Below are positions 37,938-40,780 of a stretch of DNA of 40,780 nucleotides, piece by piece. Source of the stretch: a virus; IMG/VR virus record IMGVR_UViG_3300020410_000022, positions 1 through 40,780 of that record; one strand, 5' to 3'. The notes beneath the pieces are model-generated. The model did not search any database, was not told the DNA's origin, and saw only the letters and a list, made by a program, of their open reading frames with translations. Both the position numbers and the translations under genes were made by a program. Within the stretch, counting starts at the first letter, position 1; each line of letters begins with the position of its first letter.

Positions 37938-38140
37938 GGCTGTTCCTGCACTGCCTCGGGCACGCTCTCCTCCGGGAGATCGTCCATCGACATCATCAGG
38001 TCGCAGAGGGCTTCCTCAACGCTGTCCCAGGATTCAAACCCGGTTACCTGTAAGTCCGCGACCGGCTCGCCGTCATCGTGAAGATCGATCACAATGCGCT
38101 GGCCTCCGCTCGGAAGTAGCTGTGATGACCTTAAATGCAT
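37934..38140 (-). CDS. Hypothetical acidic protein on the opposite strand
   Basis: A product of 68 residues: MHLRSSQLLPSGGQRIVIDL, then DDGEPVADLQVTGFESWDSV and a very acidic end, DDLPEESVPEAVQEQP. The composition looks like a real protein, but it is the only leftward frame within the rightward lysis block and overlaps the holin end by 4 bp. If real, it could be a small regulator or antagonist. If not, the interval 37938-38328 is gene-free. No family is recognised. Confidence 0.4.
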   Translation of the reverse strand: MHLRSSQLLPSGGQRIVIDLHDDGEPVADLQVTGFESWDSVEEALCDLMMSMDDLPEESVPEAVQEQP

Positions 38141-38328
38141 GTCTACCAGTTGAGATTAAAGGACAGAAAAATGCAAGGGGTCTCTGGGGGTGTTTTCATA
38201 CTAATCAAATCAAGCTAAAGCCCTAAGCGATAGTGCCATCGACCTGATCGATGTTCACAAAGCCTCACCAGACTTTAATAGTCGGCCCGTATCCCTAAAG
38301 AGACAGCGGTTGTTAGTATAACTCGGGT
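38141..38328. promoter_or_regulatory. Intergenic region before the second lysis unit
   Basis: CATCGA-CCTGA-TCGATG (38237-38253) is a perfect inverted repeat. TATAAC at 38317-38322 is a plausible -10, but it stands only 7 bp before the ATG, which would give a nearly leaderless message. No matching -35 is clear. The region may contain start signals for both neighbours. Confidence 0.35.
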
Positions 38329-38547
38329 ATGGATCCCTCGCTGATATCACTCCTGGAACACGGTGGCTTGATCGCAGCTCTATGCCTGGCTGTCGCGTAT
38401 TTGAACAAGCGGAATGACGTACTGACCGCAAAGGTAGAAATGAATTACAACGCCCAGCTCACCGATGTCCGTAGGCGCCTAGTCGAGTGCGAGCGAGACC
38501 GGGAGAAGCTGCATGACAAGATCGCCGCCATCCTGAACGATGAGTGA
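38329..38547 (+). CDS. Membrane coiled-coil protein, possible inner spanin
   Basis: A product of 72 residues. One membrane helix, GLIAALCLAVAYLN, follows a short N-terminus, then a charged coiled coil (QLTDVRRRLVECERDREKLH). This is the form of inner-membrane spanins and of some holin-like accessory proteins. It overlaps the endolysin start by 8 bp. With the lipoprotein at 37591 it may bridge the envelope. A second holin is the main alternative. Confidence 0.6.
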   Translation: MDPSLISLLEHGGLIAALCLAVAYLNKRNDVLTAKVEMNYNAQLTDVRRRLVECERDREKLHDKIAAILNDE

Positions 38548-38980
38548 ACTGAAAGAAGAATACGAGGCCTACCTTGGCGCTCTCCAGCTCCGGCATTTCT
38601 CGCCACGTGAGGTGACGAACTACGCCAACGCGAGCCGGAACGGAGTAAAGAACAGCCTTCCGGGGAGAGATCTCTGGGACAATCTTCCTCCGGTCCTCTG
38701 GGTGTTGGATCAGCTCCGAGAGAGTATTGACCTGCCGATCAGGCTAACCTCGATATACCGGAGCCCTCAATACAACGCTAAGGGAGTAAATGGAGCGCCC
38801 AACAGTTTTCATAAAAAGAACTGCGCCATCGACTTTCAGGTTGATGGCATGAGCCCAAGCCAAGTGTTTAACCGGCTGAACAAGATGCGACACGCTGGCT
38901 GCTTTACGGGTGGCCTCGGAGCCTACTCAACCTTTTGTCACATCGACGCCGGGGTCCGGGGGCGGAATGCGACTTGGTAA
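38540..38980 (+). CDS. Endolysin, peptidase M15-type
   Basis: A product of 146 residues. The M15 (D-Ala-D-Ala carboxypeptidase-like) pattern is clear: LPIRLTSIYRSPQYN, then SFHKKNCAIDFQ and YSTFCHIDAG. The zinc ligands would be His91, Asp98 and His134. Such enzymes cut peptide cross-links in peptidoglycan. It has no signal sequence, so it depends on the holin. The start overlaps the membrane protein gene. The length is normal for phage M15 enzymes. Confidence 0.9.
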   Translation: MSELKEEYEAYLGALQLRHFSPREVTNYANASRNGVKNSLPGRDLWDNLPPVLWVLDQLRESIDLPIRLTSIYRSPQYNAKGVNGAPNSFHKKNCAIDFQVDGMSPSQVFNRLNKMRHAGCFTGGLGAYSTFCHIDAGVRGRNATW

Positions 38981-38994
38981 TGTAGACTGATCAC

Positions 38995-39750
38995 ATGGCA
39001 TTAGGAATCTCAGCAGGGCTGGCGACCGATCCACGAAAGCAAGGCGCGGCCTGGGCGAACGGATACAGCATAGAGACAGACGGCTCTACTCAGTATGTAA
39101 AGCTGGCCACCACTACGGACATCAACTTTCTCCACAACGGAGGAACGCTGGCCTATTGGGTAAAGTTTGATTCAGCAAGCTCCCTTCATGGAATAGGCGT
39201 CAGCACTTCAGGCAAGCAGTTTTATATGGGCATTTATACCCTTAGTTACACTTACTCTGGGTATCAAGCGGGAGCGTCCTACGGAAGCATCGGCGGGGGA
39301 GGACTCTCAACAGGAACGTGGTATCACCTTGCGTTAGTTGGAACCTCTGGCGGCAACCTAAAAACATATGTCAACGCATCAGAAGTGTCGTCTAACAGCT
39401 ACACTCCAGGCGCATCAAAGAATCCTCCGTCGAGCTTCTTTCTCGGGGGGACCAACGGCCACGCCAGTGACGGGGTAACGCTTCAGAACACGATAGATGG
39501 ACACATCGACGAGGTAGCTATCTGGACAGTGCCGCTCGACGGTGACGCACTCACCGCAATCTACAACTCGGGAACGCCTACCGATCTAACCGAGGACGAC
39601 GGAGACTACGACAACAGCAGCTCGCTCTGGGGCTATTGGAGATGCGGCGACAACGATGGCGGGACCGGCACAACCATCACCGATCAGGGATCTGGCAGCA
39701 ACAATGGCTCGCTAGTAAACGGCGCATCATTCACCTCAGACGTTCCTTAA
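38995..39750 (+). CDS. LamG/concanavalin-like lectin domain protein
   Basis: A product of 251 residues. The LamG pattern shows in YSIETDGSTQYVKLATTTDI, then TLAYWVKFDS, TWYHLALVG, KTYVNASEV and IDGHIDEVAIWTVPLDGDAL followed by IYNSGTPT. It ends in a Gly/Asn/Ser-rich part. Such domains bind sugars and are used in phage fibres and secreted adhesins. There is no signal peptide, so it is more likely a virion part. It lies just after the endolysin and is followed in 2 bp by the next gene, away from the main tail genes. Confidence 0.75.
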   Translation: MALGISAGLATDPRKQGAAWANGYSIETDGSTQYVKLATTTDINFLHNGGTLAYWVKFDSASSLHGIGVSTSGKQFYMGIYTLSYTYSGYQAGASYGSIGGGGLSTGTWYHLALVGTSGGNLKTYVNASEVSSNSYTPGASKNPPSSFFLGGTNGHASDGVTLQNTIDGHIDEVAIWTVPLDGDALTAIYNSGTPTDLTEDDGDYDNSSSLWGYWRCGDNDGGTGTTITDQGSGSNNGSLVNGASFTSDVP

Positions 39751-39752
39751 TT

Positions 39753-40247
39753 ATGAATTACGCAATCATACCAGCCGAGGAAGTAAGCCTCGTTGATTTT
39801 GCCCAAGTAGAGCAGGACAGCGCCGACACACTCCGCTATTCGGTGGACGGGTCGCTGGCCTTGGTCAAGTGGTCCGGTGAGGCTCCCGGCTTTCTTGCTG
39901 ACCGGGCAGTCTTTTCTCACTCCGAGATTCTGGAGGAGCTTCAAGGCGAGGACTGGACGCCAGCCGGCCAGGGACTGAGATATATTAAATACCGCGCCAA
40001 GGGTAGCGCCACGGCCCGGAGCCAAGAGCTTTACTTGGAACAGCTCGGGCGCCCTCTGGAGCCCGGAGAGAGCGCCAAGCTCCTCTTCCCGTGTGAGGTG
40101 TCATCCAAGACGTTTGGCGGCTCTGTGATCGTGTTTAACGGCAACGGCGCCGAGTTTACCCCGGAGGAGGCCGAGGATTTTGAGCCAGTGGGCAATGACG
40201 ACTGGATTGAATGGCAAGCCAAGTATCAGCCGGTCCCGGTCACCTGA
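39753..40247 (+). CDS. Hypothetical protein linked to the LamG gene, 164 residues
   Basis: It starts at ATG 39753, two bases after the LamG stop, and reads MNYAIIPAEEVSLVDFAQVE. It ends VGNDDWIEWQAKYQPVPVT. The middle is alpha-beta with KLLFPCEVSSKTFGGSVIVF. Phage genes just after fibre genes often encode fibre assembly chaperones or minor fibre parts, and this one may do so for the LamG protein. No family is recognised. Confidence 0.6.
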   Translation: MNYAIIPAEEVSLVDFAQVEQDSADTLRYSVDGSLALVKWSGEAPGFLADRAVFSHSEILEELQGEDWTPAGQGLRYIKYRAKGSATARSQELYLEQLGRPLEPGESAKLLFPCEVSSKTFGGSVIVFNGNGAEFTPEEAEDFEPVGNDDWIEWQAKYQPVPVT

Positions 40248-40257
40248 ACTCTGTCCC

Positions 40258-40446
40258 CTACTGCCTCTTCCTAGCCTTGGCCTTTGGCGTCACCTTCAGG
40301 GCGCCGTCCGCTATGGCGTAGACCAGCGCCCTCCAGGACGGCTTCCCGGCTGCAGGGCCGCGCTGGGCGTTACACTGCAAACGAGCCGCCAGCTTGTCGA
40401 GGGTGGCCCGTCTTTCGTCAGTTAGCTCTAAGCTCTCCCTCTTCAT
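40258..40446 (-). CDS. Small DNA-binding-like protein, 62 residues
   Basis: It starts at ATG 40446 (GTG at 40473 is in frame too). It reads MKRESLELTDERRATLDKLA and then GKPSWRALVYAIADGALKV with a basic tail, KVTPKAKARKRQ. The spacing of a strand, helix and GKPSWRAL helix recalls small phage and plasmid regulators. It is the last gene of the leftward early operon after the circle join, and it converges with the LamG-linked gene, 10 bp apart. Confidence 0.6.
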   Translation of the reverse strand: MKRESLELTDERRATLDKLAARLQCNAQRGPAAGKPSWRALVYAIADGALKVTPKAKARKRQ

Positions 40447-40496
40447 CGAGGTGATAGTGCCAGATCCTGGCACCGGGTCAATCAGTTGCGCTAGGG

Positions 40497-40679
40497 CTAG
40501 AAAAGGATCTCGTTGGCGTCGAGATAATCCAGATTCCGGGGTGACGGCTTCACTCCCGGCCAGCGGATGTCGTAGACGCGCTCTCCCGGATCCCGGCTTA
40601 CCAGCCAGGTAACGTAGGCTACGAGCTGGCAGGGCCTGAGACCGGGGATGAACAGCGTGATGTCTTGGGGATTTTTCAT
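40497..40679 (-). CDS. Hypothetical protein, 60 residues
   Basis: It begins MKNPQDITLFIPGLRPCQLV and has ERVYDIRWPGVKPSPRNLDY with an ending DANEILF. The leader GCGCCACCACTT before ATG is of the ACC/CCA type seen at 556-1655, which ties it to the early operon across the contig join. The stop of the acidic-tail gene is 11 bp upstream. No family is recognised. Confidence 0.6.
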   Translation of the reverse strand: MKNPQDITLFIPGLRPCQLVAYVTWLVSRDPGERVYDIRWPGVKPSPRNLDYLDANEILF

Positions 40680-40690
40680 AAGTGGTGGCG

Positions 40691-40780
40691 CTAAATGCAG
40701 CCCTCCTCTTCCTCTTCCTCTTCCTCTTCCTCTTCCTCTTCCTCTTCCTCTACCTCTTCCTCAAGTAGCTCAAAAGGGAA
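40691..40780 (-). CDS. C-terminal end of the acidic-tail protein (right copy of the join)
   Basis: This is the end of the gene that starts at 341. It encodes the glutamate run and the last residues Gly-Cys-Ile before TAG at 40691. Bases 40704-40780 repeat 1-77. AGGAGG occurs in the tract about 22 bases before the next start (40679), too far to act as a normal ribosome site. Confidence 0.8.
   Translation of the reverse strand, partial: FPFELLEEEVEEEEEEEEEEEEEEEEGCI
40704..40780. repeat. 77-bp terminal redundancy, right copy
   Basis: Exact copy of 1-77. See the left copy for meaning. One of the two must be removed to obtain the circular sequence. Confidence 0.93.

Noticed and set aside
38141-38148. 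The integrase arm motif TGGTAGAC appears on the minus strand near 38141.
   Set aside because: An 8-mer is expected by chance; it stands alone without the 11-bp phasing seen at attP.

Overview
The window is best read as the whole genome of a temperate, podovirus-like phage (or excised prophage), about 40.7 kb. Its first 77 bases (1-77) recur exactly as its last 77 (40704-40780), so the contig closes into a circle of about 40,703 bp, and one gene reads across the join. The structural set (terminase, portal, scaffold, SU10/DUF5309-like capsid protein, short-tail hub, three large internal virion-type proteins, no tape measure or sheath) points to a short-tailed phage. The host is probably a member of Verrucomicrobiota. 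The reasons are the form of the integrase active site (NxxRHSFGSY followed by GNSP...HY), a DUF3127-like single-strand-binding protein, and a secreted protein built like verrucomicrobial surface proteins. This assignment is inference.

Layout. (1) 4632 leftward through 1, and across the circle join to 40258: an early leftward region. It holds a small basic protein, a RecT-like annealing protein, a Cas4/AddB-like PD-(D/E)xK nuclease, a probable replication accessory protein and a winged-helix protein. After a hairpin and a pair of palindromes come eight or nine very small proteins, two with cysteine zinc motifs and one ending in 16 glutamates. Most of these genes have ACC/CCA-rich leaders without a Shine-Dalgarno sequence. 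(2) 4822-6836 rightward: the lysogeny module, with a ribbon-helix-helix regulator, an attP carrying a tRNA 3' end flanked by phased repeats, a tyrosine integrase and an excisionase-like protein. (3) 33214 leftward to 6895: the morphogenesis region. Its order is TerS, then a nuclease/cytosine methyltransferase pair, TerL, small genes, metallopeptidase, phosphoesterase, portal, scaffold, capsid, head-tail and tail genes, fibre, and internal virion proteins. The last of these is a 2,296-residue multidomain protein with a zincin and an ADP-ribosyltransferase-like domain. (4) 33273-36988: an accessory region on both strands with a secreted protein, a membrane protein, an HNH endonuclease, an excisionase-like protein, a 500-bp gene-free stretch with repeats and a foldable element, a VRR-type nuclease, a 26-residue membrane peptide and an SSB-like protein. 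(5) 37315-40247 rightward: lysis and host-contact genes, with a lipoprotein, a holin, a membrane coiled-coil protein, an M15 endolysin, a LamG-like protein and a linked unknown.

How it fits together. Integrase, excisionase and attP manage integration at a tRNA gene. No DNA polymerase, helicase or primase is visible, so the phage probably borrows the host replisome and adds its own recombination set (nuclease, RecT-like, SSB-like, VRR-nuclease). The leftward late block builds the particle. The giant internal protein probably enters the host with the DNA and carries effector domains. The rightward block lyses the cell.
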